Origin: an uncultured Clostridia bacterium
GTDB lineage: Bacteria; Bacillota; Clostridia; TANB77; CAG-508
Assembly: GCA_947631315.1 (NCBI GenBank)
Contig: CANRLA010000007.1
Span: 1 to 27,722, forward strand
Length of the DNA: 27,722 nt
Direction: 5' to 3'
The notes beneath the pieces are model-generated. The model saw nothing but the letters and a program-made list of their open reading frames with translations, made no database searches and was not told where the DNA came from. Positions 7,813 through 15,765 of this stretch are shown here, piece by piece; position 1 is the stretch's first letter; every line of letters begins with the position of its first letter. The translations under genes were made by a program, and so were the position numbers.

Positions 7813-8235
7813 ATGGACGAAGAAAAAGAAGAAAATGAAGTAGAATATAAAATAGAAGAAGCAGAAGAGAACTTTAATAACAAAGATTTTATGTTAGATG
7901 CAATTAAACATAAAGCAACCTGGGTATTAGCCTATGCAAGTGAAAAACTTTTAGCAGATAGAGATTTAATTTTAGAAGCAGTAAAAAGTGATGGTCAAGT
8001 TTTATACTATGCTTCTAAAGAATTAAGAGATGATAAAGAAATTGTTTTAGAAGCGGTAAAAAATAAATGGCTAATAATAAAATATGCAAGTAAAAGATTA
8101 AGAGGAGATAAAGATATAGCATTAGAAGTTATTAATCAAAATAAAGATGCAAGAATTTATTTAACAGAAGAAATTTTGAAAGATAAAGATATTGATTTAA
8201 TATTGAATCCACCACAAGAAGAAACACAAGGTTAA
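7813..8235 (+). CDS. DUF4116-type repeat protein
   Basis: The 140-residue protein has a strongly acidic N-terminus (1-25) and then four tandem repeats of exactly 25 residues (28-52, 53-77, 78-102, 103-127) of the form LEAVKxxxxxLxYASxxLRxDKEIV. This pattern fits the DUF4116 family of helical repeats, whose function is unknown; such arrays are often seen in bacteria with many repeat proteins. The fourth repeat is degenerate (IYLTEEILKDKDI). There is no signal peptide, so it is probably cytoplasmic and used in protein-protein binding, which is inference. The ribosome binding site AGAGG precedes ATG 7813. It is the last gene before a new promoter at 8295. Confidence 0.75.
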   Translation: MDEEKEENEVEYKIEEAEENFNNKDFMLDAIKHKATWVLAYASEKLLADRDLILEAVKSDGQVLYYASKELRDDKEIVLEAVKNKWLIIKYASKRLRGDKDIALEVINQNKDARIYLTEEILKDKDIDLILNPPQEETQG

Positions 8236-8294
8236 ATTGATAATACAAACATAAGTCTAAAAATCATAGCATGTCTACAAAATATTTTAATTAC

Positions 8295-8323
8295 TAGACT
8301 TTTTATTATTAAAGGGGTATAAT
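8295..8323 (+). promoter_or_regulatory. sigma-A type promoter of the glycosyltransferase gene
   Basis: TAGACT (8295-8300), a 17-nt spacer and a perfect TATAAT (8318-8323) lie about 28 nt upstream of the glycosyltransferase start. Transcription would begin near 8330, just before the AGGAG ribosome binding site at 8341-8345. Confidence 0.7.
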
Positions 8324-8351
8324 ATTATTTAGATTAAAAAAGGAGAAAAAT

Positions 8352-9650
8352 ATGCAATACTTATATTTTTTACAACAAGCAATAATTTGGATAATAACTA
8401 TATATTGGGTATATCAATTAATAATAAGCTTAAGTTCATTTATTAAAATTAAAGATAAACCAAAAGTAATAGACAAAAATCATAAATTTCTTGCAATAAT
8501 ACCTGCACATAATGAAGAAAATGTAATTGAAAACCTAATTGACAGTCTTAACAATCAGAACTATCCAAAAGAATTATATGATATTTATGTAATAGCAGAT
8601 AATTGCTCAGACAATACTGAAGAAATAGCTAAAAAATTAGGTGCAAAAGTTTTTAAAAGAAATGAAAGTGACCCTAGTAAACAAACTAAAGGATATGCTC
8701 TTAAAGTATTTTTAAATAAATTAATTACTAAACCCAAATTGGAATATGATGCTTTTTGCGTATTTGATGCAGATAATATAGTTGACAAAAACTTTCTTTC
8801 GGCAATGAACAAGCATTTATGCCAAGGAGAAGATGTTGTTCAAGGATATAGAGATATTAAAAATCCAACTGATAGTTGGATTTCTGCTGGTTATGCAATA
8901 TTTTATTGGACAATGAATAGATTTTATCATTTAGCAAGATATAATGCAGGACTTTCACCACTTATAAATGGTACGGGTTTTATGGTAAAATTTGATTGTA
9001 TTAAAAAAACAGGTTGGGATACAATTACTCTTACTGAAGATATTGAATTTTCACTAAAAAGAATAATTCAAGGGAAAAAATTAGGTTGGGCAACAGATGC
9101 CATTGTATATGATGAACAACCAGTTAAATTTAAGCCATCGTGGTCTCAAAGAACTAGATGGACAATAGGTCATATGCAATGTTTAGACGAATATACAGGT
9201 GATTTAGCAAAAGCAACAGTTAGAAATAAAACATTGATGAATTTTGATGGGCTTTTATATATAGTAGGTACTGCGCCAATGTTTGTTATTACAATTTTAC
9301 TTCTACTATCAAACGCAGTTGTATATTTAAGCAAGCAAATGTCTACAACTGATTTTATAATTAACATCTTAAAATATATAATTCCAACATTCTTCGTTCC
9401 AATATTTACTGGAATTATGATTATGATAATGGATAAAAAGCCAATAAAGAAAATGTGGAAGGGATTATTAATGTATCCTGTATTTTTGGGTTCTTGGCTA
9501 GTTATCAATTTTAAATGTTTATTTAAGAGAGATGTAACTTGGGAAAAAATTGAACATGGTAGAGATGTAAAAATAAATGATGTAAATTCAAATGAAAAAG
9601 AAGAAAAAGAAAAGAAAAAAAGTAAAACAAAGAAATTGGCTAAAAAATAA
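8352..9650 (+). CDS. membrane-bound processive family 2 glycosyltransferase
   Basis: The protein has 432 residues. An N-terminal membrane helix (about 10-32) is followed by a GT-A catalytic domain with AIIPAHNEENVIENLIDSL (48-66), the metal-binding DAD (139-141), a GTGFMVK acceptor loop, the catalytic TED (228-230) and QRTRW (266-270). This D, DxD, ED, QxxRW set marks processive family 2 enzymes such as cellulose, hyaluronan and poly-N-acetylglucosamine synthases. Two or three more helices (about 300-395) would form the membrane channel. A lysine-rich tail of about 35 residues ends the protein. It should polymerise or transfer a sugar from a UDP-sugar at the cytoplasmic membrane; donor and product cannot be read from sequence. 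It has its own promoter and stands alone. Confidence 0.88.
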   Translation: MQYLYFLQQAIIWIITIYWVYQLIISLSSFIKIKDKPKVIDKNHKFLAIIPAHNEENVIENLIDSLNNQNYPKELYDIYVIADNCSDNTEEIAKKLGAKVFKRNESDPSKQTKGYALKVFLNKLITKPKLEYDAFCVFDADNIVDKNFLSAMNKHLCQGEDVVQGYRDIKNPTDSWISAGYAIFYWTMNRFYHLARYNAGLSPLINGTGFMVKFDCIKKTGWDTITLTEDIEFSLKRIIQGKKLGWATDAIVYDEQPVKFKPSWSQRTRWTIGHMQCLDEYTGDLAKATVRNKTLMNFDGLLYIVGTAPMFVITILLLLSNAVVYLSKQMSTTDFIINILKYIIPTFFVPIFTGIMIMIMDKKPIKKMWKGLLMYPVFLGSWLVINFKCLFKRDVTWEKIEHGRDVKINDVNSNEKEEKEKKKSKTKKLAKK

Positions 9651-9702
9651 TTTTATAGGGCTTATAATTAAAGGTAATGTAGGTAAAACAAGAAGTTTTA
9701 AT

Positions 9703-9748
9703 AGGTTTATGGGTAACCTTTTAAAAACCTAAATATATGATACAAGGA
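9703..9748 (+). promoter_or_regulatory. 46-nt repeated pseudoknot-like leader element, copy 2
   Basis: This is identical to 1646-1691 except for G at 9739. The same P1 (9703-9707 with 9715-9719) and P2 (9710-9714 with 9727-9731) pairings are possible. The AAGGA at 9744-9748 is the ribosome binding site of the P-loop/Asp23-like gene, 7 nt before its ATG. Sequence upstream of the element and downstream of AAGGA differs from copy 1, so identity is confined to the element itself. Confidence 0.55.
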
Positions 9749-9755
9749 TAATAAA

Positions 9756-10595
9756 ATGTTTAAAGACATTGATGTATTTGCATTTGTTGGACCATCAGGA
9801 ACTGGTAAAAGTTATAGAGCACAGATGGTAGCAAGCAAGTTTAATATTCAATATATAATTGATGATGGAATATTAGTAAAGGATAATGAAATAGTAGCAG
9901 GTAATTCTGCAAAAAAAGCATCAACTAAAATAGAGACAGTAAAAAAGGCTTTATTTATAAATGAAAAACAAAAAAAAGAAATGATAAGAGCAATTAGAAG
10001 AAATAATCCAAAATCAATACTAATATTAGGAACATCAGATAATATGGTAAAAGAAATAGCTGAAAATCTTGAGTTGCCAGAAATTCAAAAGATAATATAT
10101 ATTACAGATGTTGCAACAGAAGAAGAAATAGACAGCGCTAGGAGAATGAGGATAACGGAAGGAAAACATGTAATACCTGTTCCAACATTTGAAATAAAAA
10201 AAGATTTTTCCGGTTTTTTATTAGATCCACTTCAAATATTTAAAACAAATGGATTTGGAAATAAGCCTTATATATCTGAAAAATCAATTATTAGACCAAC
10301 ATTTAATTACATAGGAAATTTTACGATTTCTGATACAGTATTTAGGCAAATAATCGAATATCTAGCAAAAAAGAATGATGCAATTAATGAAATATTGAAA
10401 GTAAGAGTTAACAATTCAGAAGAAGGACCTACTATATATATAGAGGCAGAAGTAAATTATGGAATCAATATTTTATCAGTGCTTGGAGAATTTAAAGAAA
10501 AATGTATTAAAGAAATTGAAAGATTAACATCAATGAATGTAAAATCTATGAGAATCATTGCAAAAAAAATTAATTTACCAAAAATATTTAAGTAA
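9756..10595 (+). CDS. P-loop NTPase domain fused to an Asp23/Gls24-like domain
   Basis: The 279-residue protein starts with a Walker A motif GPSGTGKS (12-19) and an NTPase-like domain to about residue 190 (SILILGTSDN and KIIYITDV look like core strands). The C-terminal part (about 200-279) resembles Asp23/Gls24 (DUF322): TIYIEAEVNYGINILSVLGE, then a helix, ERLTSMNVKSMRIIAKKI. Asp23/Gls24 proteins are linked to envelope stress and alkaline shock in Gram-positives, but the role of this fused form is not known to me. No membrane segment is seen, so it should be cytoplasmic. Translation starts behind the repeated element at 9703-9748. It lies 65 nt upstream of cmk-plsC. Domain identities come from pattern recognition; the P-loop is certain, the Asp23-like call moderate. 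Confidence 0.7.
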   Translation: MFKDIDVFAFVGPSGTGKSYRAQMVASKFNIQYIIDDGILVKDNEIVAGNSAKKASTKIETVKKALFINEKQKKEMIRAIRRNNPKSILILGTSDNMVKEIAENLELPEIQKIIYITDVATEEEIDSARRMRITEGKHVIPVPTFEIKKDFSGFLLDPLQIFKTNGFGNKPYISEKSIIRPTFNYIGNFTISDTVFRQIIEYLAKKNDAINEILKVRVNNSEEGPTIYIEAEVNYGINILSVLGEFKEKCIKEIERLTSMNVKSMRIIAKKINLPKIFK

Positions 10596-10660
10596 TCATG
10601 AAATCAATAAAAATATTTAATAGTAACTATATTTAATTAATAAAATAGGAGGAATAAAAA

Positions 10661-11953
10661 ATGCCTTTTGTAGTTGCAATAGATGGACCATCAGGAACAG
10701 GAAAAGGAACAGTAACAAGTTATTTAGCCAAAAAACTAAATTTATTATATATAGATACAGGTGCAACTTATAGATGTGTTACATTAAAATTATTAAAGGA
10801 AAAAGTTAATTTAGAAGATACAGAAAAAATAAAAGAAATTTTAAAAAATATAAATATTGAATTAACAAAAGATAAAGTATTTTTAGACGGGGAAGATGTT
10901 AGCTTAGAAATTAGGAAAGACCCTGTAAATAGTAATGTATCACAAGTTTCTCATATTTTAGAAGTAAGACAATCTATGGTTGAACTTCAAAGAAAAATGT
11001 CTGATGGAAAGAATGTAATATTAGAAGGAAGAGATATTGGAACTAATGTATTTCCAAATGCAGATGTAAAAATTTATCTTGATGCATCAGTTGATGAAAG
11101 AGTTAAAAGAAGACAAAAACAAAATATAGAAAAAGGTATTGAAAGTACGGAAGAAGAAGTTAGAAAAAATATAGAATTTAGAGATAACAATGATAAAAAT
11201 GCCGAAATTGCTCCTTTAAGGCAGGCAGAAGATGCAATTTATGTTGATACTTCTAGCCTTTCAATAAAGCAAGTAGAGAAAAAATTATATAAAATTATAA
11301 AAAGCAAAAAAAGAGATGCAAAATGGATTGAAAGAGGATACATACAAACTAAAGAAACAATTCATAAAAAGATTATAAGAAATATAATAAAATATTTTTT
11401 AGCATCGCTTTATCATATATTTTATAGAATAAAGAAAACAGGATTAGAAAATTTAGAAAGTGATGAAGGTTTCATAATTTGTGCAAATCATATAAACTAT
11501 TTGGATGCAGCAGCAATCGTACTTTTAAATAAGAAAAAAATTAGATTTGTTGCAAAATCGGACTTATATAGATTTCCAATTATATCGTTTTTAGGCCATA
11601 CTTTTGATGTCATACCTATAAAAAGAGGAAAAAATGATTTAACATCAATAAAAATGTGCTTAAAAGCATTAAAAAATAATGAAATACTTGGAATATTTCC
11701 TGAAGGAACAAGAAAAGGACTTGAAAAAAATGTAAAAATTAAAAATGGAGCTGCATTTATAGCAGACAAAGCAAAAGTAAAGATTGTTCCTGTTGGAATA
11801 GGAGGATCATTTAAGCCTTTTTCAAAAGTTTATATAAATTATGGAAAACCAATTGATATAAAGAGTTTTGAAAGTGATGACCCTAACTGGATTGATGAGG
11901 CAAGTAATTATGTTATGGAACAGATAATTATGTTGACAAATAAGAAAGATTAA
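10661..11953 (+). CDS. cmk-plsC: fused cytidylate kinase / 1-acylglycerol-3-phosphate acyltransferase
   Basis: The 430-residue fusion joins two enzymes normally made by adjacent genes. Residues 1-217 are cytidylate kinase, phosphorylating CMP and dCMP: P-loop IDGPSGTGKGT (7-17), DTGATYRC (32-39), EGRDIGTNVFPNAD (122-135). Residues 235-430 are a PlsC-type acyltransferase with the HX4D motif NHINYLD (H277, D282) and FPEGTR (346-351); it would make phosphatidic acid from lysophosphatidic acid at the membrane. The joining segment (218-240) is basic and the following helix (IIKYFLASLYHIFY) is hydrophobic. There is no stop or frameshift between the halves. AGGAGG 8 nt before ATG 10661 is strong. 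In clostridia the usual order is cmk, plsC, ispH, rpsA; here ispH is missing from the cluster. Confidence 0.93.
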   Translation: MPFVVAIDGPSGTGKGTVTSYLAKKLNLLYIDTGATYRCVTLKLLKEKVNLEDTEKIKEILKNINIELTKDKVFLDGEDVSLEIRKDPVNSNVSQVSHILEVRQSMVELQRKMSDGKNVILEGRDIGTNVFPNADVKIYLDASVDERVKRRQKQNIEKGIESTEEEVRKNIEFRDNNDKNAEIAPLRQAEDAIYVDTSSLSIKQVEKKLYKIIKSKKRDAKWIERGYIQTKETIHKKIIRNIIKYFLASLYHIFYRIKKTGLENLESDEGFIICANHINYLDAAAIVLLNKKKIRFVAKSDLYRFPIISFLGHTFDVIPIKRGKNDLTSIKMCLKALKNNEILGIFPEGTRKGLEKNVKIKNGAAFIADKAKVKIVPVGIGGSFKPFSKVYINYGKPIDIKSFESDDPNWIDEASNYVMEQIIMLTNKKD

Positions 11954-12027
11954 TATATAATTAATTGGCTTGTAAAATAATATATTTAATAATATAAATT
12001 AATGTTTAGTAAAGGAATGATAAATTA

Positions 12028-13095
12028 ATGGACGAAGAAAATCTTTCTTTTGAAGAATTGTTAAATGATTCTTTTGAAAAGAATACGAAATTAGAAAAAA
12101 TTAGTACAGGAACTGTTATTGAAGTAAATGATGAAGGTGAAGTTTTTGTTGACTTAAATTATAAAGCAGATGGATTAATTCCTAAAGGAGAATATTCTTT
12201 CGATGAAAATGCTAATCCAAAAGAAGAATTAAAACCGGGTGATAAAATTGAAGTTGAAGTTATAAAATTAAATGATGGTCAAGGCAATGTTCTTTTATCT
12301 TGCAAAAAATTAAAACAAAGTATCTTAAGAGAAAAATTTGAAGAAAGAGTTAATAACAACGAAATTTTTGAAGAAAAAGTTGAGAGTGTAAATGATAAAG
12401 GACTTATTGTTAATGTAACAGGTATTAAAGTATTTATTCCTAGTTCTCTTTCTTGTGGATCTAAGGAAAAAGCAAGATTTAAAATAATCGAATACAATCC
12501 AAAAGAACATAAAATAATAGGTTCTTGTAAAGTTGTTATAAATGAAGAAAAAAAGAAAATAGAAAAAGAATTTTGGGATAATGTAAAAGTAGGAAATGAA
12601 TATGAAGGAATTGTATCTAGTATTAGTACTTATGGAGCTTTCATTGATATCAATGGTGTTCAAGGACTTTTACATGTTTCAGAAATTTCATGGGATAAGG
12701 AAGCTAATGTACAAGATTTTTTAAAACAAGGACAAAAAATTAAAGTAAAAATCAAAGAATTAGATACAGAAAATAAGAGAATGAAATTAAGCTATGACGG
12801 TAAGGGAGAAGACCCTTGGAATAGTTTAAATTTAAATGTTGGAGATATTATAAGAGTAAAAGTTAAGAAATTTATGCCTTTTGGTGTTTTTGTAGAAATA
12901 AAAAAAGGAATAGATGGATTAGTACATATTTCTCAAATATCAGAACAAAAAATATCTAAACCTGAAGAAAAACTTCAAATTGGTGAAGAGGTAAATGCAA
13001 AAGTAATAGATATTAATTCAGAAAATAAAAAAATAGAATTATCAATAAGAGAGCTTGAAGGAACTTCTAGCGAATACAGTAGTTTAGAAAAATAG
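12028..13095 (+). CDS. rpsA: 30S ribosomal protein S1 with four S1 domains
   Basis: The 355-residue protein carries four S1 RNA-binding domains, at about 25-93, 110-173, 190-258 and 273-342. The third and fourth have typical cores (GAFIDINGVQGLLHVSEIS, FGVFVEIKKGIDGLVHISQI); the second is the most diverged. Four domains are the usual form in Bacillota, against six in Escherichia coli; the length is slightly short for the group. In Bacillota S1 is not always essential, and it helps recruit some mRNAs to the 30S subunit. It follows cmk-plsC by 74 nt, keeping the classical linkage. AAAGGA about 11 nt before ATG 12028 serves as ribosome binding site. No IspH domain is fused to it, unlike in many clostridia. 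Confidence 0.93.
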   Translation: MDEENLSFEELLNDSFEKNTKLEKISTGTVIEVNDEGEVFVDLNYKADGLIPKGEYSFDENANPKEELKPGDKIEVEVIKLNDGQGNVLLSCKKLKQSILREKFEERVNNNEIFEEKVESVNDKGLIVNVTGIKVFIPSSLSCGSKEKARFKIIEYNPKEHKIIGSCKVVINEEKKKIEKEFWDNVKVGNEYEGIVSSISTYGAFIDINGVQGLLHVSEISWDKEANVQDFLKQGQKIKVKIKELDTENKRMKLSYDGKGEDPWNSLNLNVGDIIRVKVKKFMPFGVFVEIKKGIDGLVHISQISEQKISKPEEKLQIGEEVNAKVIDINSENKKIELSIRELEGTSSEYSSLEK

Positions 13096-13217
13096 ATATT
13101 ATTTTAGAAATATTTAACACATAATAAATTTTAATTAATAAATTAGCATAAATAATTATATTTAATTAAAAAATTAGTATCAATAAAAATGTAATAATAG
13201 ACAAAGGGGATAAAATA

Positions 13218-15047
13218 ATGATAAACGATAAAATTAGAAATATAGCAATAATTGCACACGTTGACCATGGTAAAACAACATTAGTTGATGCACTTTTACA
13301 TCAAAGCCATGTATTTAGAGATAATGAACAAGTAGAAGAAAGAGTAATGGATTCAAATGCCTTAGAAAAAGAAAGAGGAATCACTATTCTTTCAAAAAAT
13401 ACATCAGTAATGTATAAAGATATAAAAATAAATATAGTTGATACTCCAGGTCATGCTGACTTTGAGGGTGAAGTTGAAAGAGTACTTAAAACTGTTGATG
13501 GAGTTCTTTTATTAGTTGATGCTTTTGATGGACCAATGCCACAAACAAGAGAAGTTTTAAAGAAATCATTAGAGTTAAATTTACAACCAATAGTTGTAAT
13601 TAATAAAATAGATAGACCAGGTGCACAACCACTTAAGGTTGTTGACCAAGTTTTAGAACTATTTATTGATTTAGGTGCTAATGACGAACAATTAGACTTC
13701 CCAGTAATATTTGCATCTGCAAAAAATGGAATTGCTAAAATGAATTTAGCAGATGAATCTGATAATGTTGAATGTATTTTTGATACAATAATAGAAAAAA
13801 TTGATCCACCAAAATGTGAAATAGATGGCTCACTTCAATTATTAGTTTCAAATATTGGATATGATGATTATTTAGGAAGATTAGCAGCAGGAAGAGTTGA
13901 AAGAGGAACAATTAAAGTTGGACAATCTGTAAGTATATGCAAAGAAAATGGAAGTGTTGCTCAAGGAAAAATTGCAAAACTATTTACATATGAAGGGTTA
14001 AAAAGAGTTGAAGCAGAAGAAGTAAAAGCTGGAGACATTGTATCAATTTCAGGAATAGCGGATATTAATATTGGTGAAACAATATGTGATATTGATAACC
14101 CTGAAAAAATAGAATTTGTAAATATAGACGAGCCAACAGTTTCAATGACATTTAGTGTAAATGATGGACCACTTGCTGGAAAAGAAGGAAAATTTGTTAC
14201 ATCAAGACATATTAGAGATAGATTATTTAAAGAACTTGAAAGAAATGTATCTTTAAGAGTCAAAGAAACTGATAAAGCAGATAGTTTTGAAGTTTGTGGT
14301 CGTGGAGAATTACACTTGTCTGTTCTTATAGAAACTATGAGGAGAGAAGGATTTGAACTTTTAGTATCTCGTCCTAAAGTTATTATTAAAGATATTGACG
14401 GAGTAAAGAGTGAACCAATAGAAACACTTAGCGTAATTGTTCCAGATGACTCAGTAGGAACTGTAATTGAAAAACTTGGAAGAAGAAAAGCAGAAATGAA
14501 AAATATGGAGCCAGCAGAAGCAGGTCACACAAAAATAGAATTTGAAATTCCTGCAAGAGGACTTATTGGATATAGAACGGAATTCTTAACAGACACTAAG
14601 GGTGAGGGAAGAATGGCTAGCGTATTCAAAGAGTATGCTCCTTATAAAGGCGAAATACAATCAAGAACAAAAGGTGTTATAGTTGCTTTTGAAGCAGGAA
14701 CATCAATTACTTATGGATTATATAATGCACAACTTAGAGGAGAACTTTTAATAGGACCAGGAACTCAAGTATATGAGGGAATGATAGTTGGAATAAATCC
14801 AAGAGACGAAGATATATCTGTAAATGTATGTAAAGAAAAACACTTAACAAATACTAGAGCATCAGGTTCTGATGAAGCACTTCGTTTAGTACCACCACTA
14901 AAAATGTCATTAGAACAATCAATAGAATTTATTGAAGAAGATGAACTAGTTGAAGTAACACCTTTAAATATTAGATTAAGAAAGAAAATATTAGACTCAA
15001 AAACAAGAGAAAGAGAAGCAAGAAGAGAGAATAAATCAGAGAACTAA
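13218..15047 (+). CDS. typA: translational GTPase TypA/BipA
   Basis: TypA (BipA) is an EF-G-like ribosomal GTPase involved in 50S assembly and in growth at low temperature or under stress. It has 609 residues, normal for the family. G1 is AHVDHGKTT (13-21), followed by ERGITI, DTPGHADFEGEVER and NKIDRPGA, then the beta-barrel domain, EF-G domain III/V-like regions (FEVCGRGELHLSVLIETMRR) and the BipA-specific C-terminal part (PARGLIGYRTEFLTDTKGEG, TNTRASGSDEALRL). All nucleotide-binding motifs are intact. The ribosome binding site AAAGGGG precedes ATG 13218. It lies 122 nt after rpsA in very AT-rich sequence without a clear terminator and ends at a hairpin terminator at 15056-15090. Confidence 0.97.
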   Translation: MINDKIRNIAIIAHVDHGKTTLVDALLHQSHVFRDNEQVEERVMDSNALEKERGITILSKNTSVMYKDIKINIVDTPGHADFEGEVERVLKTVDGVLLLVDAFDGPMPQTREVLKKSLELNLQPIVVINKIDRPGAQPLKVVDQVLELFIDLGANDEQLDFPVIFASAKNGIAKMNLADESDNVECIFDTIIEKIDPPKCEIDGSLQLLVSNIGYDDYLGRLAAGRVERGTIKVGQSVSICKENGSVAQGKIAKLFTYEGLKRVEAEEVKAGDIVSISGIADINIGETICDIDNPEKIEFVNIDEPTVSMTFSVNDGPLAGKEGKFVTSRHIRDRLFKELERNVSLRVKETDKADSFEVCGRGELHLSVLIETMRREGFELLVSRPKVIIKDIDGVKSEPIETLSVIVPDDSVGTVIEKLGRRKAEMKNMEPAEAGHTKIEFEIPARGLIGYRTEFLTDTKGEGRMASVFKEYAPYKGEIQSRTKGVIVAFEAGTSITYGLYNAQLRGELLIGPGTQVYEGMIVGINPRDEDISVNVCKEKHLTNTRASGSDEALRLVPPLKMSLEQSIEFIEEDELVEVTPLNIRLRKKILDSKTREREARRENKSEN

Positions 15048-15055
15048 TTAATAGA

Positions 15056-15090
15056 TAGAAAAATTGCTATATAGTGATTTTTCTATTTTA
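15056..15090 (+). terminator. hairpin terminator after typA
   Basis: TAGAAAAAT (15056-15064) pairs with ATTTTTCTA (15077-15085); the interior is nearly self-complementary (CTATATAG core), and TTTTA follows. It lies 9 nt after the typA stop. The flanking A and T runs make partial function on the other strand possible. Confidence 0.65.
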
Positions 15091-15138
15091 ATTGGAATCT
15101 ATTAAAAAAATAGATAATTGTAAAAGAGGATTTTAAGT

Positions 15139-15732
15139 ATGAGTAGTATAGATTTAGAAAACATAAAGGAAAAAGCATTAAATGACCATGTTCCAATAAT
15201 AATGGATAATACATTAGAAAAGATACAAGATTATATGAAAAATAAAAAAATAAATAAAATATTAGAGATAGGAACGGCAGTTGGATATTCAGCAATATGC
15301 TTTACTGAATTTTTAGAAAAAGGTGGAAGAATAGATACAATAGAACGAAATGAAGAAATGATAAAACAAGCAAAGGAAAATATAAAAATAGTATCAGATG
15401 AATATAAAATTAATATATATGAAGGTGATGCAGTAGATATACTTCCAACTCTTGATGATAAATATGATATGATATTTATTGATGCAGCAAAAACTAAATA
15501 TCCATTTTTTTTAGAACAAGCACTAAGATTACTAAATAATGATGGTGTAATATTTGCAGATAATATCTTATATAAAGGATATGTACTAAGTGACTATAAT
15601 AAACATAAGCAAAGAACAGCAGTAAATCATTTAAGAGAATATATAAAATTAGTTACAGAAGATCCAAATCTTGAAACAGAAATATTAGATATAGGAGATG
15701 GATTAGCAATTACAAAGAAAAAATTCCAGTGA
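15139..15732 (+). CDS. class I SAM-dependent O-methyltransferase (TrmR/YrrM-like)
   Basis: This 197-residue protein belongs to the cation-dependent O-methyltransferase family (COMT/CCoAOMT type). Motif I is LEIGTAVGYS (42-51), an acidic residue binding the SAM ribose is E69 (TIERNE), and metal ligands are D115 (FIDAAK) and D141-N142 (FADNILYKG). The nearest well-studied Bacillota relative is TrmR (YrrM), which methylates 5-hydroxyuridine at tRNA position 34. The usual yrrN/yrrO U32 peptidase neighbours are absent here, so the tRNA role is an inference. GAGGA 8 nt before ATG 15139 fits. The stop codon lies inside the left arm of the downstream terminator hairpin. Confidence 0.87.
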   Translation: MSSIDLENIKEKALNDHVPIIMDNTLEKIQDYMKNKKINKILEIGTAVGYSAICFTEFLEKGGRIDTIERNEEMIKQAKENIKIVSDEYKINIYEGDAVDILPTLDDKYDMIFIDAAKTKYPFFLEQALRLLNNDGVIFADNILYKGYVLSDYNKHKQRTAVNHLREYIKLVTEDPNLETEILDIGDGLAITKKKFQ

Positions 15733-15750
15733 AAATTCACTGGAATTTTT
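15721..15750. terminator. bidirectional terminator shared by convergent genes
   Basis: AAATTCCAGTGAA (15721-15733) and TTCACTGGAATTT (15736-15748) form a perfect 13-bp stem, flanked by A-runs on the left and T-runs on the right, so it can work on both strands. The TGA stop of the methyltransferase gene (15730-15732) is within the stem. On the minus strand it ends transcription of the ankyrin gene 16 nt after its stop. Confidence 0.9.
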
Positions 15751-15765
15751 GTGCATAAAAATCAT

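Noticed and set aside
8255..8301. Terminator from AAGTCTA and TAGACTT after the DUF4116-type gene
   Set aside because: A 7-bp stem with a loop of over 30 nt is weak, and the right arm is better explained as the -35 box of the promoter at 8295-8323.
12325..12663. Minus-strand open frame opposite rpsA
   Set aside because: Low-complexity Phe/Tyr/Asn-rich shadow of lysine- and isoleucine-rich S1 domains, without initiation signals.
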